Origin: Streptomyces tirandamycinicus
Lineage (GTDB): Bacteria; Actinomycetota; Actinomycetes; Streptomycetales; Streptomycetaceae
Length of the DNA stretch: 64,000 nt
Assembly: GCF_003097515.1 (NCBI RefSeq)
Contig: NZ_CP029188.1
Coordinates: 6,554,531-6,618,530 of the forward strand
Reading direction: 5' to 3'
The translations under genes were made by a program, and so were the position numbers. Positions 1 to 8,241 of this stretch are shown piece by piece. The notes under the pieces were generated by a model. It did no database searches. It had not been told where the DNA came from and worked only from the letters and a program-made list of their open reading frames with translations. Positions within the stretch are counted from its first letter, which is position 1. Every line of letters starts with the position of its first letter.

Positions 1-408
1 CCGCACGCCGGGGGGCGGTTGCAGCAGCACGTCGCCCAGAACGACCCCGAGGCGCTCAGCTCCGCCCGGCACATGATCCGGGCCGCCGTGCGGGCCTGGG
101 GCGCCGCGGACCGGTCGGACGAGATCGAGCTGGCCGCGGACGAGCTGATCACCAATGCCCTGATGCACACCGACGGCGGGGCGATCGTGACCGTACGCGT
201 GCTGACGGGCACCGAACGACGGCTGCGGGCCGAGGTCGAGGACTCCTCCAGCGCCCTGCCCAGGCGGCGGGAGGCCGGGGACGCCGGGGTCTCCGGCCGG
301 GGGCTGATGCTGGTGGACCGGCTGGCGGACGTCTGGGGCGTGGAGTCGCGCGGCACCGGCAAGTGCGTGTGGTGCGAGTTCACCGTCCCGGACCGGTCGG
401 CAACCTGA
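1..408 (+). CDS. ATP-binding protein, anti-sigma-regulatory/SpoIIE type, C-terminal part
   Basis: The reading frame is open from base 1, so this is most likely the C-terminal end of a longer protein cut by the window edge; a TTG at 19 is the only nearby internal start. The visible 135 residues form a GHKL-type ATPase fold of the anti-sigma regulatory kinase class (RsbW/SpoIIAB-like HATPase_c_2). The N-box ELAADELITNALMHTDGG (ATP/Mg contact Glu and Asn) and a later G-rich segment GVSGRGLMLVDRLAD are both present. In Streptomyces this domain is often the last domain of PP2C/SpoIIE phosphatases with PAS or GAF sensors, and that is my inference for the missing part. It would take part in partner-switching control of sigma factors. 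I cannot tell the substrate. Confidence 0.75.
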   Translation, partial: PHAGGRLQQHVAQNDPEALSSARHMIRAAVRAWGAADRSDEIELAADELITNALMHTDGGAIVTVRVLTGTERRLRAEVEDSSSALPRRREAGDAGVSGRGLMLVDRLADVWGVESRGTGKCVWCEFTVPDRSAT

Positions 409-418
409 AGACTACCTG

Positions 419-429
419 ACGGTAACCGT
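419..429. promoter_or_regulatory. 11-bp palindrome in promoter region of the acyltransferase gene
   Basis: ACGGTAACCGT is a perfect dyad around a central A. It lies in an unusually AT-rich 100-base gap and is followed about 30 bases later by a related sequence, GACCGTAACCGAC (from about 449). The position, 80 bases before the acyltransferase start, suits an operator. The cognate regulator is unknown. Confidence 0.4.
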
Positions 430-507
430 ATGTAACGTGATTGTACTTGACCGTAACCGACCGCAGGCGATTGACTGCTGATTCCTGTGTTCCGGCCCTC
501 CTAGGAC

Positions 508-1917
508 ATGAGGACCCCCTTGAGCACCAAGCTGCTGGCACCCCTGGATCTGGCCTTCTGGCACCTCGAGTCCGCCGACCACCCGATGCACCTCGGCGCG
601 CTCGCGTACTTCGCCCCGCCCGAGTCCGGGGACGCCGGTACCGGCACGTCCGGCAGCGAGGAGATCCTCGCCCTGCTGGCGGCCCGCGCCTCGGCGATTC
701 CCCGGCTGCGCATGCGCGTCCGCGACGTGCTGCTGCCCGTGGGCGGTGCCGCCTGGACCGCGGACAAGGACTTCGACGTACGGCGTCATCTGCGCCGGAT
801 CAGGCTGCCGGCGGGTGACTTCGCGGCGTCCGCGGCCACCCTCGCCGGGGAGCTGATGGAACGCCCGCTCGAACGGGGGCTGCCGCCCTGGGAGATGTAC
901 CTGCTCACCGGAGGCCCGGGAGACCCGTTCGCCGTCCTGGTCAAGCTGCATCACGCCCTCGCCGACGGCATGCGGGCCGTCGCCATCGGGGCCGGGATCT
1001 TCGACGAGATCGCCGGGCCGCTCGCCGCACGCGCCTGCAGGCACGGCCGCCGGGCCGGCCGGAGCCCCGCGGCCGTACCGCCCCGCTCCTGGCTGCCCGG
1101 TCCCTGGCAGGTCGCCGGGATGGCCCGCGGCCGCATCGAGGAGCTGGGCCGGGCCGTCGGCGTCGGCGCCTCCCTGGTGGGCGCCTCGCTCGCCCGGGCC
1201 GGCCGGCTCGACCCGCGAGGCAGCGCGGCGCTCAGCGCCAGCTCCAGCGGCACCCGCAGGCTCGCCACATCGGTGCTCGACCTCGACGACGTCCACGAGG
1301 TCCGCAGGGTCGCCGGCGGCACCGCGAACGACGTCCTCCTCGCCACCGTCGCCGGGGCGCTGCGCCGCTGGATGGCCGAGCGGGGCGACGCCCTGCCGGC
1401 CGCCGACCCCTGCGCCCTCGTCCCGGTGTCGAGGCGCCGCCCCGGCGGCCCGCCCGGCTCCGCGAACAAGCTGTCCGCGTATCTGCTCGACCTCCCCGTC
1501 ACCGAACCCGACCCCTGGGCCCGGCTGTACGCGGTCCGCGCCGGCATGGACCGGAACAAGTCGGCCGGGCCGCTGCGCGGCGCGGGTGCGGTCGCCGTGC
1601 TCGCCGACCAGCTTCCGCCGCTCGCCCACCGGTTCGGGGCGCCCCTCGCCGGGAACGCCGCCCGGATGCTGTTCGACCTGCTCGCGACCAGCGTGCCGCT
1701 GCCCCGCTCCGCACTGTCGCTCGGCGGCTGCCCGCTGCGTGCGATCTACCCGATGGCGCCGCTCGCCCGCGGCCAGTCCCTCGCCGTGGCGATGTCGACG
1801 TACGGCGGCCGGGTGCACTTCGGGCTGGTCGCCGACGGCAAGGCGCTGCCCGACGTGGACCGGCTGGCCCGCGCGGTCGAGGAGGAGCTGGCGGCGCTGC
1901 TCGAGCTGGTCCGCTAG
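508..1917 (+). CDS. Wax ester synthase/diacylglycerol acyltransferase (WS/DGAT) family protein
   Basis: This is a 469-residue member of the bacterial WS/DGAT family, which makes triacylglycerol or wax esters by transferring acyl-CoA to diacylglycerol or a fatty alcohol at the membrane or lipid-body surface. The catalytic HHxxxDG motif is intact as HHALADG at residues 148-154, and the conserved C-terminal NDVLLATVAGALRRW segment of the family is present. The length is normal for the family. The ATG at 508 has AGGA almost touching it; a TTG at 520 (protein starting MSTKLLAPLD) has GAGG at better spacing and gives the family's usual N-terminus, so the true start may be 520. The gene stands alone. 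Acceptor specificity cannot be read from the sequence. Confidence 0.88.
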   Translation: MRTPLSTKLLAPLDLAFWHLESADHPMHLGALAYFAPPESGDAGTGTSGSEEILALLAARASAIPRLRMRVRDVLLPVGGAAWTADKDFDVRRHLRRIRLPAGDFAASAATLAGELMERPLERGLPPWEMYLLTGGPGDPFAVLVKLHHALADGMRAVAIGAGIFDEIAGPLAARACRHGRRAGRSPAAVPPRSWLPGPWQVAGMARGRIEELGRAVGVGASLVGASLARAGRLDPRGSAALSASSSGTRRLATSVLDLDDVHEVRRVAGGTANDVLLATVAGALRRWMAERGDALPAADPCALVPVSRRRPGGPPGSANKLSAYLLDLPVTEPDPWARLYAVRAGMDRNKSAGPLRGAGAVAVLADQLPPLAHRFGAPLAGNAARMLFDLLATSVPLPRSALSLGGCPLRAIYPMAPLARGQSLAVAMSTYGGRVHFGLVADGKALPDVDRLARAVEEELAALLELVR

Positions 1918-2199
1918 CGTCCCGCGCCGGAGGCTGGGCTCTGCCGGTGGTTCGCCGGTCGCCGGTGGAGCGACCGGCGACCGGAACACGGCGCCCGGAA
2001 CGCGGCGCCGGGAACCACCGCCGGGATCTCGCCGGCCCGACCGGCCCGACCGGCCCGGCGCGACTGATCGGACCCGGGGCGACCGGCCGACCGGCCCGAC
2101 CGGTGCGACCTCCCCGGCGCGCCCGGCGGACCCGAACCGCACCCGTGCGGGACCGGAGCCGGGCCTGCGCGGACGGGTCCGGTGCGGCAGGCTGGAGCC

Positions 2200-3063
2200 A
2201 TGCCGGAACTGCCCGAGGTGGAAGCGCTCAAGGACTTCCTCGACGAGAACCTCGTCGGCAAGGAGATCGCCCGGGTGATGCCGGTGGCGATCAGTGTGCT
2301 CAAGACGTACGACCCCCCGCTCGGCGCCCTCGACGGCAGCGAGGTGGTCTCCGTGCGGCGGCACGGCAAGTTCCTGGACGTCGGCACCGGCGGCGGACTG
2401 CACCTCGTCTTCCACCTGGCCCGGGCGGGCTGGCTGCAGTGGAGGGACGTCCTGCCGTCCGGGGTGCCCCGTCCGGGCAAGGGACCGCTGGCGCTGCGCG
2501 CCGCCCTCACCGGCGGGGACGGCTTCGACCTGACCGAGGCGGGCACCACGAAACGGCTCGCCGTCCACCTGGTGCGCGACCCGGCCGAGATCCCCGGCGT
2601 CGCCCGGCTCGGACCCGACCCGCTCGCCGACGACTTCGACCGCGACTCCCTCGCCGCGCTCCTCGCGGGGGAGCGGAGGCAGATCAAGGGCGCACTGCGC
2701 GACCAGGGCCTCATCGCCGGAATCGGCAACGCCTACAGCGACGAGATCCTGCACGCCGCGAGGATGTCACCGTACAAACTCGCCTCGAAGCTCGGCGCGG
2801 ACGAGATCACCGGGCTGTACGAGGCGATCCGCACCACGCTCGAGGACGCCGTCGAGCGCTCGCGGGGGCTGGCCGCCGGCCGGCTGAAGGCCGAGAAGAA
2901 GAGCGGGCTGAGGGTGCACGGCCGCACCGGCGAGCCCTGCCCGGTCTGCGGCGACACCATCCGCGAGGTGTCGTTCCACGACTCGTCCCTGCAGTACTGC
3001 CCGACGTGCCAGACGGGCGGCAGGCCGCTCGCGGACCGGAGGCTGTCGAGGCTGCTCAAGTGA
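2200..3063 (+). CDS. Formamidopyrimidine-DNA glycosylase family protein (Fpg/Nei)
   Basis: This 287-residue base-excision repair glycosylase/AP lyase removes oxidised bases and nicks the backbone by beta/delta elimination. The ATG at 2200 was chosen because it exposes the catalytic N-terminal Pro2-Glu3 of the PELPEVE motif after Met removal; an in-frame GTG at 2182 would bury it. The conserved Lys lies in RRHGKFLDV (about residue 57), and the C-terminal zinc finger has two CxxC pairs (CPVC and CPTC, last 50 residues). The upstream 280 bases are GC-rich with repeated CCGGTC/GACCGG words and no visible gene. The stop overlaps the convergent anti-sigma gene by a few bases. Streptomyces usually has several Fpg/Nei paralogues; which this is I cannot say. 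Confidence 0.92.
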   Translation: MPELPEVEALKDFLDENLVGKEIARVMPVAISVLKTYDPPLGALDGSEVVSVRRHGKFLDVGTGGGLHLVFHLARAGWLQWRDVLPSGVPRPGKGPLALRAALTGGDGFDLTEAGTTKRLAVHLVRDPAEIPGVARLGPDPLADDFDRDSLAALLAGERRQIKGALRDQGLIAGIGNAYSDEILHAARMSPYKLASKLGADEITGLYEAIRTTLEDAVERSRGLAAGRLKAEKKSGLRVHGRTGEPCPVCGDTIREVSFHDSSLQYCPTCQTGGRPLADRRLSRLLK

Positions 3064-3784
3064 CGGTACGCGGGCGCAGGGCGCTTCCGTCCGGAGCCGA
3101 CGCCCGGCGGTCGAGCGACACGAGGTGCTCGCCGCTCTCGGTACGGACCTCGAAGTGGCCGATCTCGTCCCGCTGCAGGGCCGTCCCCACCTCCATGTCC
3201 AGCTCGTCCTGCGTCCCCGGGGTGCCCGTGCCGTACCCGCCGGGGGGTACCGACCAGCTGGTGACGGGGTACTCCCTGCCGTCCCTGCCGACCGCGACCA
3301 GCCGGCAGGTCCTGGGCCCCGGCAGCTTCGCCATGCGCAGGGCCACGGCGGTGCCCCAGCCCTTGGAACGCAGATCGACCGCGCCGTACACGCCGGTGGC
3401 GCCGTCCGTGGCCGCGATCCGCTCGTCGGGGCCGCCCTCGGCCGGACCCGCCTTCCCCGGGAGCAGGCTCACCGCCATCGCGGGCAGTGTCACGACCAGC
3501 GCGGCCGCCGCGGCCACCAGTCGCAGCCGCCGGCGCGAACCGCGCCTGCGCCGGGCCGCGACCTCGTGGAGAAGGCGCTCCAGCAGGCGCGGAGCCGGAG
3601 GCTCGTCGGGACGGCCGGGCCCGGCGAGAGCACCCAGCGCCGACGCGACCGGGGCGAAGTCGGAGAGCCGCAGGGCGCAGAGGCCGCATTCCGACAGATG
3701 CTCCTCGAAGCGGAAGGCGTCCGCGGGGTCGAGGACGCCCAGCGCGTAGGCGGCCACGGCCCGGTGCTGCTCCCGCAGATTCAT
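3056..3784 (-). CDS. Anti-sigma factor with zinc-binding ZAS motif (zf-HC2), single-pass membrane protein
   Basis: The 242-residue protein has the HxxxCxxC zinc motif (HLSECGLC, about residues 29-36) in an N-terminal anti-sigma domain. One membrane segment follows at about residues 86-107 (LRLVAAAAALVVTLPAMAVSLL), then an extracytoplasmic domain rich in beta strands. This is the layout of RskA/RslA-type anti-sigma factors, which sequester an ECF sigma factor until regulated proteolysis or redox change. No ECF sigma gene is adjacent; the nearest is at 10435-10977. The 3' end overlaps the convergent glycosylase gene by 8 bases. The paired sigma factor is unknown. Confidence 0.85.
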   Translation of the reverse strand: MNLREQHRAVAAYALGVLDPADAFRFEEHLSECGLCALRLSDFAPVASALGALAGPGRPDEPPAPRLLERLLHEVAARRRRGSRRRLRLVAAAAALVVTLPAMAVSLLPGKAGPAEGGPDERIAATDGATGVYGAVDLRSKGWGTAVALRMAKLPGPRTCRLVAVGRDGREYPVTSWSVPPGGYGTGTPGTQDELDMEVGTALQRDEIGHFEVRTESGEHLVSLDRRASAPDGSALRPRTVT

Positions 3785-3966
3785 GGACCAATCCTTCGGC
3801 TCGGCGGCTACGAACGGTCCATACGCGTCGTACGCACCGTGGGTGTCGTCCCTGAATACGCAGCGGAGCCGTGGCGTGCTCAGCGTCGGAAGGGGAAAGT
3901 GCGACCGGAGATGCGGTGGTGCGGGCCGTGGCGCGGAGTTGTGGAGAAGCCCGGCAGAATGAGTGG

Positions 3967-4374
3967 GTGAACGGTGGAAACTCGGGCTTCCGTATGACCG
4001 GGCGCCCCGCGGGCAGTCCTCATGTGGAGCCGCTGCTCGGTGCGTATGTGCTCGGTGTACTCGTCCCCGAGGAGGAGGCCCGGGTGGCCGGTCACCTCAC
4101 CCACTGCGGCCGCTGCCGCGCCGTGTACCTCGGCATGGCGGACGCCCAGGCGCTGCGGGCGGCGTGCGCCGAGGAGGACGCGATCGGCGGCGGGGCGATC
4201 GGGACGAACGGGACGGACTGGTACGGCGGATCCGGCGGAGTCCGTGGATCCGATGGAGTCGGTGGAGTCGGTGACGCCGACTGGTATGGCGGTGGGACCG
4301 GCCGGAATGGCGGTGGGACCGGCAGGAATGGCGGTGGGACCGGCAGGAATGGCCGTGGGACCGGCCGGAACTAG
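3967..4374 (+). CDS. Small zf-HC2 zinc-finger protein with Gly/Arg/Asn repeat tail
   Basis: From the GTG at 3967 this is a 135-residue protein; ATG at 3994 is an alternative start. The N-terminal half resembles the ZAS domain of anti-sigma factors (HLTHCGRCRAVYLGM, with HxxxCxxC) and shares the AYVLGVL-P-E helix with the anti-sigma factor at 3056-3784. No membrane segment follows. The C-terminal half is a low-complexity Gly tail ending in four GGTGRNG heptads encoded by a 21-bp tandem repeat. The stop lies 10 bases before the LytTR response regulator, so the two are likely cotranscribed. It may be a soluble anti-sigma or zinc/redox-responsive adaptor, but the target is unknown. A degenerate member of the family is also possible. 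Confidence 0.6.
   Translation: MNGGNSGFRMTGRPAGSPHVEPLLGAYVLGVLVPEEEARVAGHLTHCGRCRAVYLGMADAQALRAACAEEDAIGGGAIGTNGTDWYGGSGGVRGSDGVGGVGDADWYGGGTGRNGGGTGRNGGGTGRNGRGTGRN
4288..4371 (+). repeat. 21-bp tandem repeat, four copies, inside the zinc-finger gene
   Basis: Units at 4288-4308, 4309-4329, 4330-4350 and 4351-4371 differ only by C/A or C/G changes. They encode GGTGRNG in the gene frame. The response-regulator frame is also open here and reads AGMAVGP. The array ends directly at the stop codon and 13 bases before the next start. Confidence 0.9.
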
Positions 4375-4384
4375 AATCCGCAGC

Positions 4385-5251
4385 ATGCTGCGCGTACTTG
4401 CGGTAGACGACGAGAAGCCGGCCCTCGGGGAACTGCTCTACCTGCTGCGCTCCGACCCGCGGGTGCGCAGCGCGGACGGTGCCACCGACGCCACCGAGGC
4501 GCTGCGTCGCATCAGCCGGGCGCTGGACGCGGGCCCGGACGGCGAGGGCGGCGTGGACGTCGTCTTCCTCGACATCCACATGGCGGGGCTCACCGGGCTC
4601 GACATGGCCCGGCTGCTCTCGGAGTTCACCCGACCTCCGCTGATCGTGTTCGTCACGGCCCACGAGGGCTTCGCCGTGCAGGCGTTCGACCTCAAGGCCG
4701 TCGACTACGTCCTCAAGCCGGTGCGCAGGGAGCGGCTCGCCGAAGCCGTCCGCCGGGTCTGCGATCTGACCATCTCCGCACGCGGGGCCCGGCAGTCCCC
4801 CGCGGCGGCCGGGGGCGCGGCCGAGGGCGCCGGTGCCGGGTCGGGCCGGCCGGCCGCCCACCGGACCGGGCCCGTCTCCGGCCCCCTGGTCACCGGATCC
4901 ACCGCTCCCGGGAGCGCGCCGGAGCAGATTCCCGTGGAACTCGGCGGCGTGACCCGCTTCGTGCCGATCGACGAGATCACCTACGTCGAGGCCCAGGGCG
5001 ACTACGCACGGCTGCACACGCCCGAGGGCAGCCATCTCGTCCGCATCCCGCTCTCCACGCTCGAGGAGCGGTGGGCGTCCCGCGGCTTCGTCCGGATACA
5101 CCGCAGCCACCTCGTCGCTCTGGGGCGCATCGACGAACTCCGCCTGGACGGGGGCGCCACGTCCGTCCGCGTGGGCACTGCCGAGCTCGCGGTGAGCCGC
5201 CGCCACGCCCGTCAGCTGCGGGATCTGCTGATGCGCCGGGCCCCGGGCTGA
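4385..5251 (+). CDS. LytTR-family response regulator
   Basis: This 288-residue DNA-binding response regulator pairs a receiver domain (residues 1-125, VDDE at 7-10, phosphorylated Asp63 in VFLDIHM, conserved Lys in VLKPV) with a LytTR DNA-binding domain (about 178-285, FVRIHRSHLV). A Pro/Gly-rich linker joins them. The start was chosen at MLRVLAVDDE; the upstream frame is open but encodes only repeat sequence. The partner is very likely the LytS-type kinase at 8238-9449, with a symporter and two small membrane proteins between. Comparable E. coli systems (BtsSR, YpdAB) respond to pyruvate and control carboxylate transport; that this one does so is inference. Confidence 0.92.
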   Translation: MLRVLAVDDEKPALGELLYLLRSDPRVRSADGATDATEALRRISRALDAGPDGEGGVDVVFLDIHMAGLTGLDMARLLSEFTRPPLIVFVTAHEGFAVQAFDLKAVDYVLKPVRRERLAEAVRRVCDLTISARGARQSPAAAGGAAEGAGAGSGRPAAHRTGPVSGPLVTGSTAPGSAPEQIPVELGGVTRFVPIDEITYVEAQGDYARLHTPEGSHLVRIPLSTLEERWASRGFVRIHRSHLVALGRIDELRLDGGATSVRVGTAELAVSRRHARQLRDLLMRRAPG

Positions 5252-5626
5252 CCGCCCGCAGGCTCCGGTCGAGTGGCCCCCGCCAGCCCGCCAGCCCGCC
5301 CCCGCCCCGGGCCCTGGCCCGTCGCGCCAGCCCGCCCTCGCCTCCGGGCCCGTCGCCGACGATCGTCCAGGCGTACCGCACGCCGCCCCGGCGCACCGCA
5401 TGCCGCCGAGGCGAATCGACGCACCGACGACGCGGGTCCCCGCCCCGGGGCGGATCGCCGCATAGTGGAAACCACCCGGTCCCCGCGGAACCCGGTCCCG
5501 CACCACACGGCGAGTCCGCACCGCCGCGGAGGGCCGGACCCCGGAAGAGCCCCCGCCCGCCGCCCCTGCGCGACGGGGACCGCGGGGGCACGGCACCCCC
5601 GGAGTCGTGAGCGACGGGAGAGAACG
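5252..5626. other. Intergenic region, no gene seen
   Basis: The 375 bases are GC-rich, with overlapping shadow frames rich in Pro/Arg and no recognisable protein. The region should hold the promoter for the small membrane protein and symporter genes, possibly with LytTR target repeats, but I could not pick out a convincing site. Confidence 0.5.
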
Positions 5627-5806
5627 ATGACCGACCGACGCGTACCCCCGCAGGAGACACCGCCCGTGGAGGCGTCCATCGCCGAGGCGCACCAGGAACG
5701 TCCGGACGGCGGAATCTGGGAGCATCCAGTGATCATCCTGTCGCTGATCGTGGCGTGCAGCGTGATCTTCGCGGCCCTCTTCATCGGCTGGGCCCTCAGT
5801 CTCTGA
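5627..5806 (+). CDS. Small single-pass membrane protein beside symporter genes
   Basis: The 59-residue protein has a polar N-terminal half and one hydrophobic segment (HPVIILSLIVACSVIFAAL, about residues 33-56) near the C-terminus. A GGGAGAG ribosome-binding site lies 7 bases before the ATG. It is encoded between the LytTR regulator and the DUF485/symporter pair. Its place and size suggest an accessory subunit of the transporter or of the sensor module, though I recognise no domain. Short ORFs can be spurious; the clean RBS and membrane segment support it. Confidence 0.65.
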   Translation: MTDRRVPPQETPPVEASIAEAHQERPDGGIWEHPVIILSLIVACSVIFAALFIGWALSL

Positions 5807-6104
5807 GGGACCGCACGCGCAGCCCCGCTTCCCGGCCCGCACGCGCAGCCCCCCTCCCGGCCCGCCCGGCTGCCTGCCTCCCGGCCCGCCCGGCCGCTCG
5901 CACCGGCCGACCCGCGCCACCGGCCCCACGCCGACCTGCGCCCCCGGCCCGTGCCGGGACCGTGCCGAGAACGTGCCGCGACCACCGGCCTGTACCCCCT
6001 CACCCCACCTGCGTAGACTCCATGGACCCCTGCGGAAAGGCCGTTCGTCGCAGCGAGCGGCCCGCCCGCACGAGCCGTCGAGAGAACGCCGGGAGCGGAC
6101 GCCG
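5807..6104. other. Intergenic region, no gene seen
   Basis: The sequence is C-rich and low in complexity, with repeated CCCGCC and CCGGCCC words. I see no supported gene. A promoter for the DUF485-symporter-kinase operon could lie at the 3' end, just before the GGGAGCG ribosome-binding site at 6091. Confidence 0.4.
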
Positions 6105-6485
6105 ATGTCTGCAGGACAGCCACCCCGCCGCGAAGTCGTCACGGGAGTGCCACGCGGCGCCCGCCGCCGCCCCGGCCACGCCCCCGCACGCTCGGAGATC
6201 AGCGAGCAGACCCCCATCGGCACCGTCTACGTGCGCTCCCTGATGCGCAGCCAGCTGCGCGCCGCCCTGTACGCGCTGGGTGCGCTCGCCCTCCTCGTCG
6301 GCACGCTCCCCCTGCTCTTCGCCTTCCCCGCGGCCGTCCTCGGCTCCTTCTCCTCGCCCCAGCCGTTCGTCTGGGCGGTGCTCGGTGTCGGCGTCTACCC
6401 CCTGATGTGGCTGACCGCCCGCTGGTACGTCCGCCGGGCCGAACGCAACGAGGAGGACTTCACCGGCCTGGTCGAGGGCCGCTGA
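6105..6485 (+). CDS. DUF485-like small membrane protein, symporter partner
   Basis: The 126-residue protein has two membrane helices (about residues 52-77 and 83-104) and a charged C-terminus (WYVRRAERNEEDF). This is the layout of DUF485/YjcH proteins, which are almost always encoded directly upstream of acetate-type sodium:solute symporters. GGGAGCG precedes the ATG. The symporter starts 22 bases downstream, so the two are one transcription unit. DUF485 proteins are thought to support or modulate the symporter; the mechanism is not established. The long Arg-rich N-terminal 40 residues are unusual. Confidence 0.78.
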   Translation: MSAGQPPRREVVTGVPRGARRRPGHAPARSEISEQTPIGTVYVRSLMRSQLRAALYALGALALLVGTLPLLFAFPAAVLGSFSSPQPFVWAVLGVGVYPLMWLTARWYVRRAERNEEDFTGLVEGR

Positions 6486-6507
6486 GCACGCCAGTGGGGG
6501 ACGACCG

Positions 6508-8241
6508 GTGAACCAGACCTACGCGGTTGCCGCCGTGACCTGCGTGGTGCTGGCGACCGTCCTCATCGGCGCCCTGGGCCTGCGCATCTCCCGGACGACC
6601 TCCGACTTCTACGTCGCCTCACGCACCGTCAAACCCGGGCTGAACGCCGCCGCCATCAGCGGCGAGTACCTCTCCGCCGCATCCTTCCTCGGTATCGCGG
6701 GACTGGTGCTCCTCCAGGGCCCCGACATGCTCTGGTACCCGGTCGGCTACACCGCCGGCTATCTCGTCCTGCTCGTCCTCGTCGCCGCCCCGCTGCGCCG
6801 CTCGGGCGCGTACACCCTCTCCGACTTCGCCGAGGCACGGCTGGAGTCGCCCGCGGTACGGCGCCTCGCCAGCCTGTTCGTCGTCGGTATCGCCTGGCTC
6901 TACCTGCTGCCGCAGCTCCAAGGCGCGGGACTCACCCTGGAGATCCTCACCGGCGCGCCCGACTGGTTCGGCGGCCTCCTCGTCGCCGTCGTCGTCACGG
7001 GCGCCGTGGCCGCGGGCGGCATGCGCTCCATCACCTTCGTACAGGCGTTCCAGTACTGGCTGAAGCTCACGGCCCTGCTGGTCCCCGCACTGTTCCTGGT
7101 CGCCGCCTGGGCCGGCGACGACGCGCCACGCGCACGATTCGACGCGCCCGCCGTGCTGCGCCAGCACACCGAGGTCCGCGTCGACGACACCGTACGCATC
7201 GACCTGGACGCCCCGCTGACCGTCGCGGTGACCGGCACGGTGGACGGCATCCGCCACGAGGGGCGGCGGACCACCCTCGACCAGGGCACCCACCGTGTCG
7301 AGTCGGGCACCACGCTCACGTTCCCCCCGGGCTCGCACATACCCGAACGCGCATCCACCGGCGCCGACCCCGCCGGCTGGTCCCAGCCGCTCGCGGGCGG
7401 CCGTGACGGCTACCAGCTCTACGCCACCTACGGCCTGATCCTCGCCACCTTCCTCGGCACCATGGGCCTGCCGCACGTCGCCGTCCGCTTCTACACGAGC
7501 CCCAACGGCCGTGCGGCGCGCCGCACCACCCTCGTGGTCCTCGGCCTGATCGGCGCGTTCTACCTGCTCCCTCCGGTGTACGGGGCCCTCGGCCGGATCT
7601 ACGCCCCCGAACTCGCCCTGACCGGCGACGCCGACGCCGCCGTACTCGTCCTGCCGGAACGGATGGTCGGCGGACTCACGGGCGATCTGCTCGGCGCGCT
7701 CCTCGCGGGCGGCGCGTTCGCCGCCTTCCTGTCCACCGCGTCCGGACTCACCATGTCCGTCGCCGGAGTCCTCAGCCAGGACGTCCTGCCGTCGCGCGGG
7801 GTACGGCACTTCCGGCTCGCGACCGTCCTCGCCATGGCGGTGCCGCTCGCCGTCAGCGTCGTCGCCACCAACGTGCCCGTCGCCGACGCCGTCGGACTGG
7901 CCTTCGCCGTCTCGGCGTCCTCGTTCTGCCCGCTGCTCGTCCTCGGCATCTGGTGGCGCCGGCTCACCCCGCCGGGCGCCGCCGCCGGACTGGTCACCGG
8001 CGGCGGCGCCGCGCTGACCGCCGTCATGGCGACCCGGGCGGGACTCGCCCCCGAGGGCTGGCCGCACACCCTCATGGCCTGGCCGGCCGTCTGGTCGGTG
8101 CCGCTCGGATTCCTCACCATGATCGTGGTGTCGCTGGCGACCCCCCGGCACACGCCCCCCGGCGCCGCGGCCATCCTCACCCGCCTCCATCTGCCGGAAG
8201 ACCTCGCCGGCCGGCCCCCGTCCGAAGGAGCCCGGCGATGA
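6508..8241 (+). CDS. Sodium:solute symporter family carboxylate permease (ActP/MctC type)
   Basis: This 577-residue SSS-family permease has about 13 predicted membrane segments. The early signatures SDFYVASRTVKPGLNA and ISGEYLSAASFLGIAG are typical of cation:acetate or monocarboxylate symporters. The segment at about residues 208-295 is a soluble, beta-rich insertion (VTVAVTGTVDGIRHEG and neighbours), commonly seen in actinobacterial members but absent from E. coli ActP. The GTG start follows GGGGGACGACC. The stop overlaps the start of the LytS-type kinase (ATGA), implying translational coupling of uptake and sensing. The substrate is probably acetate, pyruvate or another short carboxylate; the exact one is inference. 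Confidence 0.88.
   Translation: MNQTYAVAAVTCVVLATVLIGALGLRISRTTSDFYVASRTVKPGLNAAAISGEYLSAASFLGIAGLVLLQGPDMLWYPVGYTAGYLVLLVLVAAPLRRSGAYTLSDFAEARLESPAVRRLASLFVVGIAWLYLLPQLQGAGLTLEILTGAPDWFGGLLVAVVVTGAVAAGGMRSITFVQAFQYWLKLTALLVPALFLVAAWAGDDAPRARFDAPAVLRQHTEVRVDDTVRIDLDAPLTVAVTGTVDGIRHEGRRTTLDQGTHRVESGTTLTFPPGSHIPERASTGADPAGWSQPLAGGRDGYQLYATYGLILATFLGTMGLPHVAVRFYTSPNGRAARRTTLVVLGLIGAFYLLPPVYGALGRIYAPELALTGDADAAVLVLPERMVGGLTGDLLGALLAGGAFAAFLSTASGLTMSVAGVLSQDVLPSRGVRHFRLATVLAMAVPLAVSVVATNVPVADAVGLAFAVSASSFCPLLVLGIWWRRLTPPGAAAGLVTGGGAALTAVMATRAGLAPEGWPHTLMAWPAVWSVPLGFLTMIVVSLATPRHTPPGAAAILTRLHLPEDLAGRPPSEGARR

Noticed and set aside
2041..2130. GACCGG/CCGGCCC-rich stretch resembling the OsdR-type motif
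   Set aside because: Spacing and half-site order vary and no copy fits the 14-bp motif; it looks like simple GC-rich repeats upstream of the glycosylase.
412..2754. 780-codon open frame on the minus strand across the acyltransferase and glycosylase genes
   Set aside because: Arg/Gly/Ala/Pro/Glu-rich with no domain; it is the antisense shadow of two clearly recognised genes in GC-rich DNA.
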